Origin: Carya illinoinensis
Lineage: Eukaryota; Streptophyta; Magnoliopsida; Fagales; Juglandaceae
Direction of reading: 5' to 3'
DNA length: 64,000 bases
NCBI RefSeq assembly: GCF_018687715.1
Contig: NC_056758.1
Span: 5,397,501-5,461,500, forward strand
A program made the translations under genes and the position numbers. A model generated the notes under the pieces. It saw nothing but the letters and a program-made list of their open reading frames with translations, was not told the DNA's origin and ran no database searches. Below, one piece after another: positions 31,401 to 45,075 of the stretch. The first letter of the stretch is position 1; the number at the start of each line of letters is the position of its first letter.

Positions 31401-32540
31401 TGGACAAACAAAGCAAAAGTCACCCAAAATTTCAGATAAATAATGACCAAGGAAAGGAATTTGCCTTATCCAGTACGGAGATAAAAGCAGGCAAAAGATT
31501 AAGAGACGATAAAAAACAAAACGACTACACTAATAGATCTTGTTAGTTACCTTCCAGTTGAACCGTATGCAAACACAGTTGCATTCAGACCTTGAACAAC
31601 CCCTGAGATTACAGAGGATATACATTTTCTGTAGACATCCTGGATAGATGAGTATAAGCAGAATGATAGGTCATAATAACATAGAAAACATTAAAAAAGC
31701 AAATATATTTTTATACCAAAGATGGTTTGGCCTATGCATTGAGTAGAGTTTTTTTGTAAATGTTGATGGACTGAAGGAATTACGTTAAGAGTTTGCACAT
31801 CATAAAGGTTTAATATTCTAAGATTTTCGTGGAAAGTGGCATATGAACAAGCAAAATGCAAGTGAACAGACCGCAGCGACCACAATTTATCCGAAATTAG
31901 ACTATTTTATACGATACGTGTGCCTGAGTAACCATCACAGATGAAGAGACCTAACCATAGAGAAAAGTCAATATCTGTGTCTTTCTGTGCAGTACCGCAT
32001 CATTTTGCCAAAAAGGTTACTTAATTTTAATCATAATGGATAAAAAAAAAAACATAACTCCACTACGTTAGAAAATGCAGCATACCACATTTGTACATCC
32101 AGGACCAAATGCGTGATCGAAACCATATCTCTTCTCTTTTGTTCGATTCTGTATGCGTTCAAGGTAATCCTTGGATGGGTCGGGATCCAACACAACCACC
32201 TCCTATAAAAAGAATTGCAGCATTAGCATACTCACAAAAATCAGTAATAGAACTAACTTAACATAATTTGAAGCGAAGCTAAGATTTATAGGTTTAAAGA
32301 AGAAATCTATCACCAACACACCTTACTGTCAATTACTCGGACAATGTTACGACCCCGTTCTCTCTCTGTAAAGGGCCTGCATTTTACTGCAACCTGTGGC
32401 CAAAATCGAACAAAAAATATCAAGCAAGAAAGTGGTAACAAAAAAAAAGCAACGTAATGATTTCTGGAATGGTATAGAAAGGAAAGATTTACCGTAAGTG
32501 TGGTGGCTTTCTTTGCGGCAGGAGCTCTAATGCTCGGCAT
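24457..32540 (-). CDS. KIN8B: Kinesin-8 motor protein (KIN8B type)
   Basis: A microtubule-dependent ATPase motor. Fifteen exons on the minus strand: 32493-32540, 32322-32393, 32086-32202, 31551-31639, 30482-30626, 30297-30392, 29824-29915, 29136-29384, 28918-29068, 27071-27133, 26754-26990, 26323-26427, 26128-26241, 25166-25750, 24457-24489. All have GT/AG borders and keep frame, giving 731 residues. The motor domain is residues 17 to about 353: P-loop GSTGSGKT (105-112), switch I NATSSRSH (215-222), switch II DLAGSE (250-255), then YVPYRNSKLTR. A neck and coiled-coil region follow (354 to about 560). The tail is poorly conserved, Ser/His-rich, and ends [10 protein letters not shown]. The N-terminus [16 protein letters not shown] matches my memory of Arabidopsis KIN8B (At3g49650), which has a longer tail, so the C-terminal exons are the least certain part. 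The 1784-bp intron 9 holds a Mutator-like element. Confidence 0.94.
27352..27767. repeat. 208-bp tandem duplication at the left end of the MULE
   Basis: AAGCTGCCCCAAACTATAAT starts at 27352 and again at 27560, and the two 208-bp units are nearly identical. Each unit contains flanking DNA, the TATAAAAAG target copy and the element's left terminal sequence, ending in CCTCCCTCCCTCCC. The duplication therefore arose after insertion. A (CT)n run follows copy 2. Confidence 0.9.
27415..28726. mobile_element. Mutator-like element (Pack-MULE type) in KIN8B intron 9
   Basis: The 9-bp target duplication TATAAAAAG stands at 27406-27414 (repeated at 27614-27622 by a local duplication) and at 28727-28735. 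A terminal inverted repeat is present. A 37-bp block starting CGGCT near the left end (about 27432) matches the inverted right end in 31 of 37 positions, including an exact TTTACACCATCCAAT. No transposase is present. The interior carries a host-like gene fragment (FkbM methyltransferase) and a (TA)n run. The 9-bp duplication and captured gene piece fit a Pack-MULE. Transcription is only as part of the kinesin intron, as far as can be seen. Confidence 0.7.
27960..28350 (-). pseudogene. FkbM-type methyltransferase fragment, captured
   Basis: The minus-strand translation gives [40 protein letters not shown], a TGA stop, then [40 protein letters not shown], then a break and TAA. This resembles plant FkbM-domain methyltransferases, in which the KMDVEG and [16 protein letters not shown] motifs are conserved. 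Both ends of the domain are missing and there is an internal stop, so it is not functional. The next 150 bases downstream (27798-27890) hold a second short open stretch ([20 protein letters not shown]) that I do not recognise. Confidence 0.7.
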
Positions 32541-33631
32541 GATTCTCCAACATCGATTTCCAAAGTATCACTGGGGCTCTAGCTGTTCGGATCGGGTTTT
32601 GAAATCTTGAAAAGAAAAGAAAAACGATTGTTCATACCATTTTTACAGGCCTAAACTAAATCCAATAGCGGGAGAGTTGCTTTCTTTCTGTTTCCACAGA
32701 AATGCACTTCATTTTGATTGGCAACATGAGCCCTGATTCATTTTGTTGAGTCCCTACCCTTCGCAGAGTGAACGGGCAGTAGCAGAAAATTCAAAAAGAA
32801 AAAAAAAAAGGCAAGAAGGAAAAAAGGAAAGATCAAAGGAAAAGAGGCTTTCATCAGTACAAAGTTCTTTCCTTCAAAAAACCACAAACAGCAACCAAAC
32901 CATTGATTTTCTCCAACCACATTGTGTTGCGAGAAATTTGGAAAGCGTACACATCAGCCATTACCTGAAGAACAAGAACTTCAAAATAAAAAAACAAAAG
33001 TAGAAAGATCCAAAGATTGCATGCAGAACCCGAGAGGAAACATGCGATGCCAGAGCTCAAAAAAAGGCTCCCGTGGAAGCGCGTGGTAATGGGAGGTAGT
33101 GGACGAATAAAAAAGAAAAGGCAAGAAAGATTCTGTGTTCTACGGTGTATCGTACTGTGATGTACTGTTGCAGGCAGCAGTTAAATTGCGCAGGTGGGTG
33201 TGGAAGAAAGAGCATCTAGTAAGCACAGTAAGATAGACACGTCACTCGTGAATTCCATATCATGACATCTTTCGTCGAGATAAGACTATATCATATTATC
33301 CATGTGAACGACTAATGTTATTAAAGTAATGTCATCTAAAAGTTTTGAATAGATAAATTTTATATAGAATATTTGTAAAGTAATGAGTCTCCTTTAAAAG
33401 AAAATGAATATTATATATAGTGATAGAGTGTATAAACACCACGTAATCGTTTTAAAAAATAGTAAGATCTACACTTAAAAAAGTTAATTTTTTTCTTATA
33501 AATTACGTATTAATTTATTTTTTTTAAAAAAACTGTATGACGTTTACACAATTATGATTGCAAATATCATCTCTTTTAAAAAAAATAATTTTGTTTACAT
33601 TTTTTCAATATAAAGTCCATATTTTTATATG

Positions 33632-33757
33632 AAAAATTATATTTATCACATCATTATCTCACTATATAAGATGTTAAATATTTATTACTATTAAATAATA
33701 GTAATAAATTTATTATATTTTACATAATAGAATAATGATGTGATATATAATATTATT
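33632..33757. mobile_element. Foldback MITE
   Basis: The two arms are inverted copies almost to the centre. The left arm has ATCACATCATTAT, the right arm ATAATGATGTGAT, and the centre reads TATTACTATTAAATAATAGT. The whole 125-bp block can fold into one AT-rich hairpin. Typical of snap-back MITEs. Confidence 0.65.
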
Positions 33758-35394
33758 CTTTTTACAAATATTTACGTAAAATTTACCTATTTGAAATTTG
33801 TATAAATTATTGTTTATATTAATATATCCCTAATTTATACAGTTTATTGTCTATTGACGTGGCATTATAAATATCACATGACTTATTAAAAAAAATATAT
33901 ATTAAAAAAATGGCACTCCAAATATAAAAAGGTGAAAACTATAACTTTTTATGTTTGTATTTTTAATGTTTTTAATATACTCCGTCACACCATAAGGTGC
34001 TGTCATGTCAGTTAGGAAAAGTGAGTTTTATTACTTAGGGGTACGGAAACATTACTCATTGCGAAAGTATTTAATAATTCTTTTACTATTCAATATTTTA
34101 AGTTTTTGAATTACAAAGAATATTTGTTTTAACAAGTTTATGATTAAGAAATATAAACACGCATTTAATATTATTAAACATTTGGTTGTCCCTTGAGAAT
34201 ATTTGTTTGAAAGCTTTTTTCTTGTTTGATGTTAAAAATATTAAATTATTTAAATGAGCAAGGAAATAAAGGAAGAACGGAGTGTCCAGTTATCAGTCAG
34301 AATTTATCGAACAAAAAATACGTAAAAGTGACTACATATAAAATTTTTAAAATCGTTTTATTTCGACATAAAATGAATGCTAAGAGAAAGACTTTCTCGA
34401 TATTAGATGTTGTCTAATATTGTGGATTAATTTTATGTTTATTGATTTAAGAAATATGTAAGACATCATTTGTATTAAAAAATTCTACTCCGCAACCCTA
34501 TACCACATATATGTTAAGCAAAAATTTAATAAAAGAGTTCTTCTATTTAACAAATGTGTGGTATAAGATTGTTCCAATTGTAGACCTTAGAATAAGAGAG
34601 TGATATATACATAAAATGATTTTCACAATATTTATAACTATTTGAACAAATTTCTCAAGCAACAATAAATATTTAATAAATACTGTAAAATATATTTTAT
34701 ATATCTATTTGTATACTCTTGATGTCTTAAACTTAAAGTTGGGACAACAGTTTTAATAGAGCAAAGTCAGGAATGAGGCAGCAGGATAGTGTGGCTTATA
34801 GGTGTTTGGATATGGGAGGTTTTTTTTGGAATATTGGGGAAAATGGAGTGTAATTGTTAACGAGAGGGTTGGTTGGAAGGTGGTTGGGTTGGTGGTTTTG
34901 GGTTATGAATCATGATTTGTTTTCTTTTACTTTTTTGGTTGACAATGATTTCCGGTGATTCGGACATAGTGATGGGCTTTTTGTGTGTGTATTATTTCCG
35001 GTGATCTTTTTAGTCTAGCTTTACGTGGGTGGATTAGATTCAACTTTTATCATCTAATTATTATAATTTTTTAAAATTTTAATATAAAATATAATAAATA
35101 ATTTAATTTTTTTAATTTTAAAATAAAAATAATATTTTAATAATATTTTATTTAATTTTTAAATTTCAACTCAATTCAGCTCAACATTCAAATGCAGCGT
35201 TAATATTTCAAGAGAAATGTTTCAAAGATATTTGGATGAATTTGAGAAAAAAAATAAAAATAATGGGAAACAAACACATAATTCCTTTGTGAGATGGAGA
35301 TAAGAGGGGGTAGATTCGTGTGAAATTCACTTGCCTAAAAGTTGGAAAATCCACCTCAAAAAATTATGATCAAATCCAAAACAACCATAGAAAA

Positions 35395-35585
35395 GAGTTA
35401 TTCTATTTGGCTCCATTATATTTAGAAATAAGTAATAGATTGTGCAAGCACTGTATACTTCTTTTAAAAAAAATATAATCTATTATTAAAAAATTAATTT
35501 TTTCATATAAATTTCATATTTATTTATTTTTTTTAAATAAGTGCACAATAATTACACACTCTATAATTCTAAATATCATTTCCCT
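35395..35585. mobile_element. AT-rich MITE-like element; relatives at 33400 and 50210
   Basis: The core with CATATAAATTTCATATTTAT, followed by TTATTTTTTTTAAA, is shared in part with segments near 33400-33580 and 50205-50310. Flanking ends (TTTAGAAATAAGTAATAGATTG against inverted TTTAGAATTATAGAGTG) suggest terminal inverted repeats. Ends and target duplication are unclear. Confidence 0.4.
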
Positions 35586-37181
35586 TATATTAAGAATATG
35601 CAAAAGTGACTGTGCATGATTTTTTATTTATAAAATAGATAAAAGTTGTAAATATTTTTTTATATAAACTAATGTGGAAGAACTTTATATTTGTTTGACG
35701 TGTCGATGAAAAAAAGTTTGTAAATAGATTAATTCACGGTATTTTTAATCTACAATGTATTATTGCCATTGCTTTCTCCACCAACTATTCTTGAATTATA
35801 CGAGTGTTTTTTTTTTTCTTAAAAGTCTTAAAATCAGGATTATTATTTTTAATAATTGTTTTTTCAAACGCTTTCAATAATTTAGACAGTGATAGAACAA
35901 AAAATAAGCTCAAACTATTGAATGTTAGGTCTATACTAATTATATCTATGTTTTTATTTTTTTTTAAAGAGTTATTATATTCTTAAACTGATGTGTAGAG
36001 CATATAATCAATATCGCTTGAATGATAATATTCAACTTGTAAGATTTAAATTTTAAAATTATCTTCTAAATAAAATTATAACATGTAAACAAAATTGAAA
36101 AAATAGCTTATAAATTAAGTGTTATCGACACTATATTATGAATAAAAAATTTCTTTTTTTTAAATTAAAATATATATATATATATATATATTGGACAAAA
36201 AAAAGGTAATAGTATGAAACTATTTGACTTATCTACTATTTTTTTTTTTTTTTTCCTTCAGATTGCTGACAGATAAGGGAAGCAGGAATCTATATTGCTG
36301 ACAAGGTGAGTTAGGGTCAGAGGCCATAACACTGTAAAATCTATCTGGAATGATCAGGATGGATCCTTGAATGAGTGGCACACCCATCTCTGAAGACGAT
36401 AGTGCATAGGGATTGGGAGTCGCAGTGAATGAAAGAGAGCTGAAGGCCCCTTCACAAATTGAATACAATATATATATATATATATAAATGTATTAAAACA
36501 TGTCAGTTTGGTGGTTGACACATAATATGATATATGGTCAATTTATTATTCAAGAAGAAGACGACGGCCTATTCCCCCCGGGCCCCATTCCCATCTCATT
36601 TGTCTTTCTCCAACTTCTCGTATATCATGTGCTCAAGGAAGTCTCCATTCTTTGCTTCTTGTTTTTTCTCCCCGCCTTTTTCTTGTCTTGTTTCACAAAT
36701 CAGGCCAAGTCGCTTGTGAAACTGATTTACAGAGTTTAAAGAACACAATACACACCGTAGTACAAGGATTTTATAAAGTTGTCAGCAATAATTTATCTTT
36801 ACATAAATGGAAAGACTATACAGCTGAAAATCGTACTGCATGAAATGCAAATATTCTGATAATATGCTTTTTCTTATCTACAAGCTGTCTGTGAAACAAA
36901 TAGCAATGCACAACTTCGACATTGAGCTGCTTGTGTTCTGACTGAATCCAAGGGGAAATATTCTTTTCATGTTCTCTTACAAATCTTCAACACACAAGCT
37001 TGGACAGCAATTTTTACCCCAAGTGGGAACCTAACACTTTACACTCATATGACATGTTAGGGCACCAGCACTGTACAGATTAACTTAAGTAGGTTTCACT
37101 TATACTCTTGAAAAGTTTGCTGTCGGAGTTCCTTCTTCTCATGTCTATTCCTTGAGGTACTCCAGGCTTTGCATATAGAAC

Positions 37182-40100
37182 TTATGCTTCGACAGAGTCA
37201 TCTAGCATCTCATGTCTGTTTCCTCTCAGCAATGGCTTTGTGCTAGCTTTCTCAACCGTGGAGCCTTTATTTTCACCTTCTTCATTGGACATGTCCACAC
37301 TGTTCATGAAGATCCCTGTAAAAGTAAATACAATTTGCATTGTAACTCACTTTTTGTATATTTCATCAACAAACCAAGCAAGTTGTATGGACTTCCATTT
37401 CAACCCGAGTTCACATCTTATTTTTGGTAGTTCAGCAGAGTGATTTGTGAATGAAGCCACAAAACTTTTTGTCTCTATATCCTTTGTGAAATGAGGAATG
37501 GAGATGTTTCATGAAGAACCAGGGTGTTGAAAGTTAAGGAAGTTGATAGGTAGTCAATCAAAGCTTGAAAGAGCTCTGAATACATTTTAATTAAAATAAT
37601 TTATCATCACATCTATACAAGCTAATTATCTGATTCTTGGTCACTCACCTATAAACCATATTCCAGCGGCAAGAAACAGAACAGACGTTAGAATAAGTGC
37701 TGTCTCCCTCCAATTGTTAACATGATCCTGTGTGTGACATTTACCAAAGCCAAGATAACATTGTAAAAAATTAGATAAGTAAAAAGAAAGGGATCGAGAC
37801 AAAGGACCCAAAGCAGTTTAAGGAAACCAAATTAGATTTTTTATTTATTTTTATTAGTGATTAAATTAGAGAATTTTATCATCCCAGGCTGGAAAAGGTA
37901 TTGAGAGTGCATTTTCAAACATTGAACATAATGATTTTAGTCAATACTTCAGCATATAAATAAAAAGCACACAAATCCGAGTTATTATCATTTAACTGAG
38001 TAATGATGCTGGCAATCAATACCGTAGAGTTAACAGAGGAAACTCCACAACCTTGTGCTTTGAAATTAAAAAAAAAAAAAAAAACGTGCATTTAATTTTC
38101 CTGACCAACATTAATAAAAGCACAAATTTGTTTGGAGTGTGTGCTTTACGCTTCGCAAGATTGGGGTCCACCACATCCTGCTTCAACCAGATTACAGGCC
38201 AAATAATTTCTTCAATGCGGCCATTTCTAGCCCCATAATCTCTAAAACATCCACTTGGCCATCTCTTCTTCACTACTTTTCCCACACATGCGTGGCCCAT
38301 GGGACAGTACTCTGAAAGTCACTATTCATGATTTTGAAAGAACCGCAGATTTTATATAAATAATCAACCAAATGATCTTGCTGCTAATTCTATATCTGGC
38401 CCACAACAAATTTCGTTACACACAATTAAAGGAAAATATGGAGTAGCAAGATTATTCGTCCACAGCGAAACATGCTATACTTTGCCGAAGTAACTTTTCA
38501 TGATTTTGAAAGAACAACAGATTTGACATAAATAATTAATACTGCTAATACTATAAACTGGAAACTGCTTTCGCCACAATAACTTCTGTTAAAGGACAAA
38601 ATGCAGTAACGAGATTATTTTTCCACAGCAGAACATGCCATACTTGCAACAAAAACAAATCAAAAGATGTAATTTCATGCATGTTAGATTAGCATATACA
38701 TGTGAAGGAAACCTAACGTAATATCAACTATATTTCTCTCTCCTTCCTCAAATATATAAATCAAGAGAGTTTCAAAGCCACACCTGAAGGACCCCAACAA
38801 GAGGTGACGAAGGCACATCACCAAAGATGTGGATTGAAACGGTGGATATAGCCATAGACAGAGGCCTCATACTAGGTCTGACACAATGGAGACACACGTA
38901 ATTAACAGGAGCCTGCAAAAGCAAAGTGAGACTGTGAAGGACATATGAGTAGATCAAATTTCTGGATGTTATTTGAGAATAAAGTAGTTCAGAACTTAAT
39001 GTCAATGTGCATAAGTGCATCAACATGCAAGTATATAGTCAGTTAAAATGAAACCCAGAGCATTTACAAATAAAAGTAGAAAATTGTGTCAAGTTCTTAA
39101 AATTGATAGTAACATGCCATTTATATTATAGATGCGTCATATATACAACAATTCTGATGAGTATCCAGAATCAAAAGCATTTTTTCCGACAAGGCCAACC
39201 TTACATTTTCAATGACTATAGCAATAACCTTCAGCAAATCCTTAACAAGCTAACAAAAATCTACAGAATATCGTTAAGCTAACAAAAAGTTTCAATGACT
39301 AAAGCAATAACCTTCAGCAAATCCTTAACAAGCTACCAAAAATCTACAGAATATCGTTAAGGTAACAAAAAGTTTAATCACATAAAACAAAGAATTTTTT
39401 TTTTATTAAGTAGAAAATAAAGAAAGAAATGACTTGTAAGAAAATATATTATTCTAATAAAAGCTCAACAAATACCTATACATTAGTATATCATTTGCCT
39501 ACATTAGTATACAAATACCTTACAATTTTTAAAATTTCTGTCATTCTTTTTTTTTTTTAAGAATAAAAAACAAAATAAAGTTCCGTCACTCTAACATTGG
39601 ACAAAGGATTTCTGAACTATAAAAGTCTCCTCAAGATTTCTAGGCCTTTTCATATGTAATTTATAGACTTCAAAAGGAACAAGGTGAAGAAGAAAGGATT
39701 ATTTTTTTAGTTTTGCTACGTACAAGCAAATTCGAGTACCTATCTACGTACCAATGCTGCTGCATTCATATTCAAAATTCAAATTAGCACCATTTTCATT
39801 ATAGTCTAACTTTCTGACCAATCATGTTGGATGGGTACGCGTATAGGTGCACAGAATTGCTTACAAGAAGATTTTTCCTTATTTTTTAAGCAAGACACAA
39901 AATACAACAGAAAGTTTGTACAAATCGCCAAGTTCTATTAACCATATCACTTCTCATTGAAATGACAGGATGATATCAATATATACCGAATGACATGGTC
40001 AAATGTTGAAAAAATTCCTCAGCATCCCTAATATAAATTGGAACACTCTAAAATAAAATAATACAGAGCTAATAACATAGGTATTTGCCCCCATCCACAT

Positions 40101-43100
40101 GCTAATAGGCTGTGAGTCCATCATCATATAATCCATTTTAAGTTATATTCACAGGTTACCATGATTTTTCCATGGAATGTCATGTGCCAGATCAACAGCT
40201 TTAATATCTCTGGCAGCTCGGAACCATTTGAGTCCTATACATCACACAATGAAACTGTTTCCAACAATAATGCCCCATTTATCAACTATCTGCCCCCACA
40301 CACACTACCCCCCCCCCCCCCCCCTTCTCCCTCCTCTTTTCCATCTCGCTCATGCACATTATTTAAAAAAAAAAAAAAAAAAGAGCCATGGATTATCAAA
40401 TTTTTAACCCAACTCAGACAGTTACAAATTTACCTGTGTAGCAAAGACTAGTATCTCGCCCACTGAGAAAAGAGCTATGAAACCATACAAGCTTTTAAGG
40501 CAGAAGGCACTGAAGCAAAACATTGCACCTAGTAATGTTGCTCCAGAAAGAAGCTGTAACACGAGTAGAGAAATTTAGAATACAATTAAGACCATACATG
40601 TTATCGTCCGACAACTCAGAAATTAAGAACACAAAGCAAATTCAAAATTTCTAATGAACAGCAGATGATAAATTCTCCACCAACGCCAGCATACAAACAT
40701 GGAAAGAAGTCAGAAAAACTCATTTCAATGTAAAACTCAGCCTCTTCAAGAGTAGTATGACTACTACCGTGATTACAAATAGATAAATTGCAGAGAGTAA
40801 AGTTAATTAAAAAAAACTCATTATTCAAAAAATAACAGGAAATGCTGAGTAAGAAACCAACAAAATTTAGCTGCTCCAAAAATAATGTTTATGTTTTCAT
40901 GTGCTAAAGAAATAATAGGTTGTTAAATAGAAGTAACTTAGTGAGATTCAAGGGGAAATTGTGGGGCTTTTGCAAAACTCTTTTTGCATTTATTTCAATG
41001 AACGAAATGGCTCAAATCATATCGAAGTTTCTCAAACAGAAAGTTCTTGCATTTATGCAACATCAACAAATGCTCACATCCGTACAAGTGAACTTATGTA
41101 AAAGTTTAATAATGTCTTGTTCAATAGTACAAACTTGGTATTAAAGTATATTCAGTGCCTGGGACAATGATGAGTGAATGATTATGCATTGCAAGAGCCA
41201 TCTGCCTCACGTGTCCCCTAGATGAAGCAGAACTCACCTTAAATGCATTTGAGATCGTGGCACTCATGTAATCCAGGATGAGGCCTCCAGATAACGTCCC
41301 AAAAATTCCACAAACAATTGTGATCCCTCCGAACAACAAATCTGCATTATTCTGCCCAAAGTCCCAAGTAACAAGAGGGTAACTATCAGAACTGAAGAGA
41401 TGGTATTCTCATTATACAAGAAATGAGGATTTGAATCAAAGAAAAGGTATATTTTAACAGGAAAAAATTCAAGATGAAAAGTTAACAGATGGAAGTTAAA
41501 AAAGTGTCATACCATGTGATAAATGTTATAACCAGCCTTTGGCCCCCAGTATGAGTATGCTCCAATGACAAAGTTGTACAATATGTAACCTGCCAACCAA
41601 ACAACCAAACAAAAACAAAAATAAAACACCATATTTACCATATGTGCCAAGTAACCTGAAAGTCACCACTGCATTAGAAACTCTGGAATAACACTAACAA
41701 AAAATATGATTGTGAAAATGACCATAATTTCATATCCATATCATAAGAATTCAGAATATTCTTGTACTGATACTTCTCCAGTTTGTATATAAACGAATAA
41801 AAAATTGTCTCCTTGTGCAGAAAAGAAAATGAGGATTGATAAAGTACCTAAAACATTCACAACATAGACTTTATCAAGTAAAAGCACTTTCATCTCTCTC
41901 GAAAATCTAGAGAACTGATCCAAAATTTTAAATGCACCCCTTGACCTGAAATACAAAAGGAGAAGAGACAGTCGTACCCACAATAAAGGAATTTCACAAA
42001 ATGATAGTCTTCATTTCTTTTCACTATCTATAGATGTCATAAAAGAAGGCCTTATTTTATTTTCTCGTCATTAGCAACCGCCAATACATGTAAAAGCATA
42101 TGTAAGCATAAAGAGAGATGGAGAAGCACAGCCACAAGAGCCACTTACTTGGAAGCTTTATTAGAGGCTTGAGCACCAAAACCTTCATCTTCAACCACAA
42201 CATAGCCATTTACACTTGGGACCTTTGAATCTATAATTGGGAACTAATAAGTGAAAGAACCCTCAAATCAAAAGAAGAATATAATGAACAATTACTACAA
42301 TAAGAAACTTTTAAGGCTCAAGTCAAAATCAGTCGCTTCAAGTTCATGTGTGCTGTAAGTTTGATTCCTCTTTTTTAATTGAACAATGCTACTCTTCATC
42401 CTAGATTTTGTCGCTTTAGTCAGGCCTTCTGATATGGCATATTTTAAGTAGCTTAATATGTCAACCATTAACTCGACAGCCACTTAAAATGTGCCCATCA
42501 ACAAGGGTGACTGAGGCTGAAAAAATGTTTTTTTTATAGGTAGACGATTATATATATTAATACAAATAGGCAAAGCGCGATTACACAGGTAGTATACAAG
42601 AGATTACATCTATTTAGGGGGAATAAATAGAAATAAGAAAAGCATGAAAATCGAGGCCATTGAAATCTACAGTTTTGGCCTAAAGAAAGAGAGTTCTAAT
42701 ATACAATAATCTAATCTCCTCCAAAGAGCACTTCCTATCTTCGAACGCCCGTTTGTTACGTTCCTACCAAATAAACCATAGAATACAGATAGGGATCATC
42801 TTTCACAAAGCTACAATTTGTGGAATACCGCCAAGGTTCGGCCAACAAGCCAAAAGTTCGACTACCATAGCTAGCATAACCCAGTCTAGCTCTACCCATT
42901 GGAATACATTGGTCCATAATGACTTATCAAAAATACATTGGCCCATAATGCTCAAGCGATCTCGCAATGTAGTAGAAGATGGTCCACAATCTCACCACTT
43001 TGCTTTACACATACAGCACCATTCCACTACTATCATCCCATGCTTTCGTAAGTCATCCATTGCCAAAATCTTTCCCAGAGACTCTGTCCATGCAAAAAAT

Positions 43101-45041
43101 GCCGCCCTAGAAGGGCCTTATTTCTCAAAATTCTTCTCCATGGAAAGAGATTGCTATGCGGTTTTGTGAGAGCCTTATAGAAAGAGAGAACTAAAAAAAT
43201 ACCTTTTCTATTAGGTAACCACCACAAAGTATCAACTCTTTGATTACTCAGTCTCATAGAGCATAAGAGTTGGAAGAATTCTACAAAATTGTTGACTTCC
43301 CAATCTTGGGCCGCCCTAGTAAAGCTCACATTCCACTATAGTAAATCCCCCTCCCTCTCTATAAGGGCTGCCACTGAAGCTTCTTTCTCACATGCAAGTT
43401 TGAATACTGTGGGGAATGAGTCCCTAAGAGCTCAATCTCCACATCATATGTCGTGCTAGAATATAATTCTTGAGCCTTCTCCCATCACAATTCTAGTATG
43501 CCGGACAAAAACTCCCCACCCTCGTCTAATGTTGCTTCCATAGACCCACACCATAAGACCTAATACCCTATCCCCCACCCACCCACCCAAAAAAAAAAGC
43601 TCCATAATTGTAAACAATCACTGACTTCCATAAAATCTAGGACAAAAAAGAATTTCTCCTTTTTATTTGAACAATTTACTCATTAAACACCTAAAATGCA
43701 TTCAATGTAGCCATTCCATTCAATTCTAACAATGCGAATCCTGTTAATTCACATGAGACCACACATTGCCCATAGACAATACCAATTGATGGCAAACTTT
43801 GGGTGAAAAAAAGGGCGAGTGTAAGATGGAGCATGTCCAGTCCAAGAGCAACATAATCTATAACTCCTCTTCCACACGTCTCAAATCCAGCACCTCATTT
43901 TATGGCCAACAACCAACACAACCAAAGAATGGGATGAGTGGTCAGCCTCCAGCTTCCATGGCAATCATGAAGGTCAGATCACCTCAATCTCCTAATCTCT
44001 TCTCATGGCTCTCAAGCACAAAGCCTAAACAAAATAGACCAAAACCAAGCCTAAAATACCCAAGAGAATCCCTTATCTTAGCTTCTTTATGAGTGTAAAA
44101 ATTGCTAGAATTGGTGTTCAAATAATGGGATGAGCTGGGCATGCAACAGTTGCATGATGAACATTGAACTGGACTTGATATAAGGCAAATTGAGGGGAGC
44201 TTTGGATCACAAGATGGGAACTTTCTGTGGTTGGATACATGAATTTTAGTAAGAGAGTGTGTTTGCATGAAGAATCAATGATGGTAGTTTGGCTCACAAA
44301 ATGGGAAGCCTAGTGTGCTCGGCTTCCATGGAGTTAAGGGAGTGTGCTTGGATGACAAAAAAGAAATTATTGAAGACTTTACGACTGTGAGAAGATGGTG
44401 GTGGAACTTTACGCCTTTTTCAACTCACTTTACCTCTAGATGGCTACTCATAAATGCTTTTCCATTTCTAGCTTCCAAGATTATCTTGCTCTTTTTTACT
44501 CTTTTTGATTATGCACATCCCTTGTTAATTCGTGTATACTCAGGTAAAGCCCCTTTTTGCCTTTTTTAATTTCATTTATAAAAAATAATTAAAAAAAAAC
44601 GAATCATACAATACCTTCAATGGCACAAGCAACAGCGTCAATAGATGTCAAATCTTTTGTAAGCTCGACAGGGGCAAAACCTGTGGTTATAAGTTCAATG
44701 CCAGATTAAGGAAAAATAAATTAATAATGTTGGATAAAAAAAATCAGAACCTTTATTCTTTTTTGGTAAGTAAAACTACCCAATTGTGGTGAGTGTTGAT
44801 GGAACAATCAAAACTTAATAAGAAAAAATGATGAATTCCAAAACAAGTACCTTTTAATTGCAAAGGCTTCATCACAAAACCCAAAACAGCAAACGGAAGC
44901 ATAAAAAATGCTTCTCCAAAAAATGCATAACGCCAATTCAAAGTGTTTCCAACCTAAAAAGGGGAAAAAAACAAATACCAAGGTCTGTTATGGTGAGTAA
45001 AATCAATAAAGGGTGCCGCTGACTCAACTAATACATAAATG

Positions 45042-45075
<34 letters not shown>

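Larger units (their letters stand above)
32541..37181. other. Intergenic between KIN8B and the Spinster gene
   Basis: KIN8B promoter side (32541 to about 33250), then extremely AT-rich DNA with MITE-like pieces, a (TA)n run near 36172-36191, and the presumed Spinster 3' UTR just below 37182. No gene is recognised. The frame at 36229-36468 (minus) has no domain. A stretch ending CAACTCAATTCAGCTCAACA (35166-35185) looks like one end of a plant MITE family. Confidence 0.55.

Noticed and set aside
36229..36468. Minus-strand open frame near the Spinster 3' end
   Set aside because: No domain, ends in a homopolymer-derived Lys run, and no splice link to the transporter.
43799..44569. Short open frames in Spinster intron 8
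   Set aside because: No domain recognised and the region is intronic; probably old repeat sequence.
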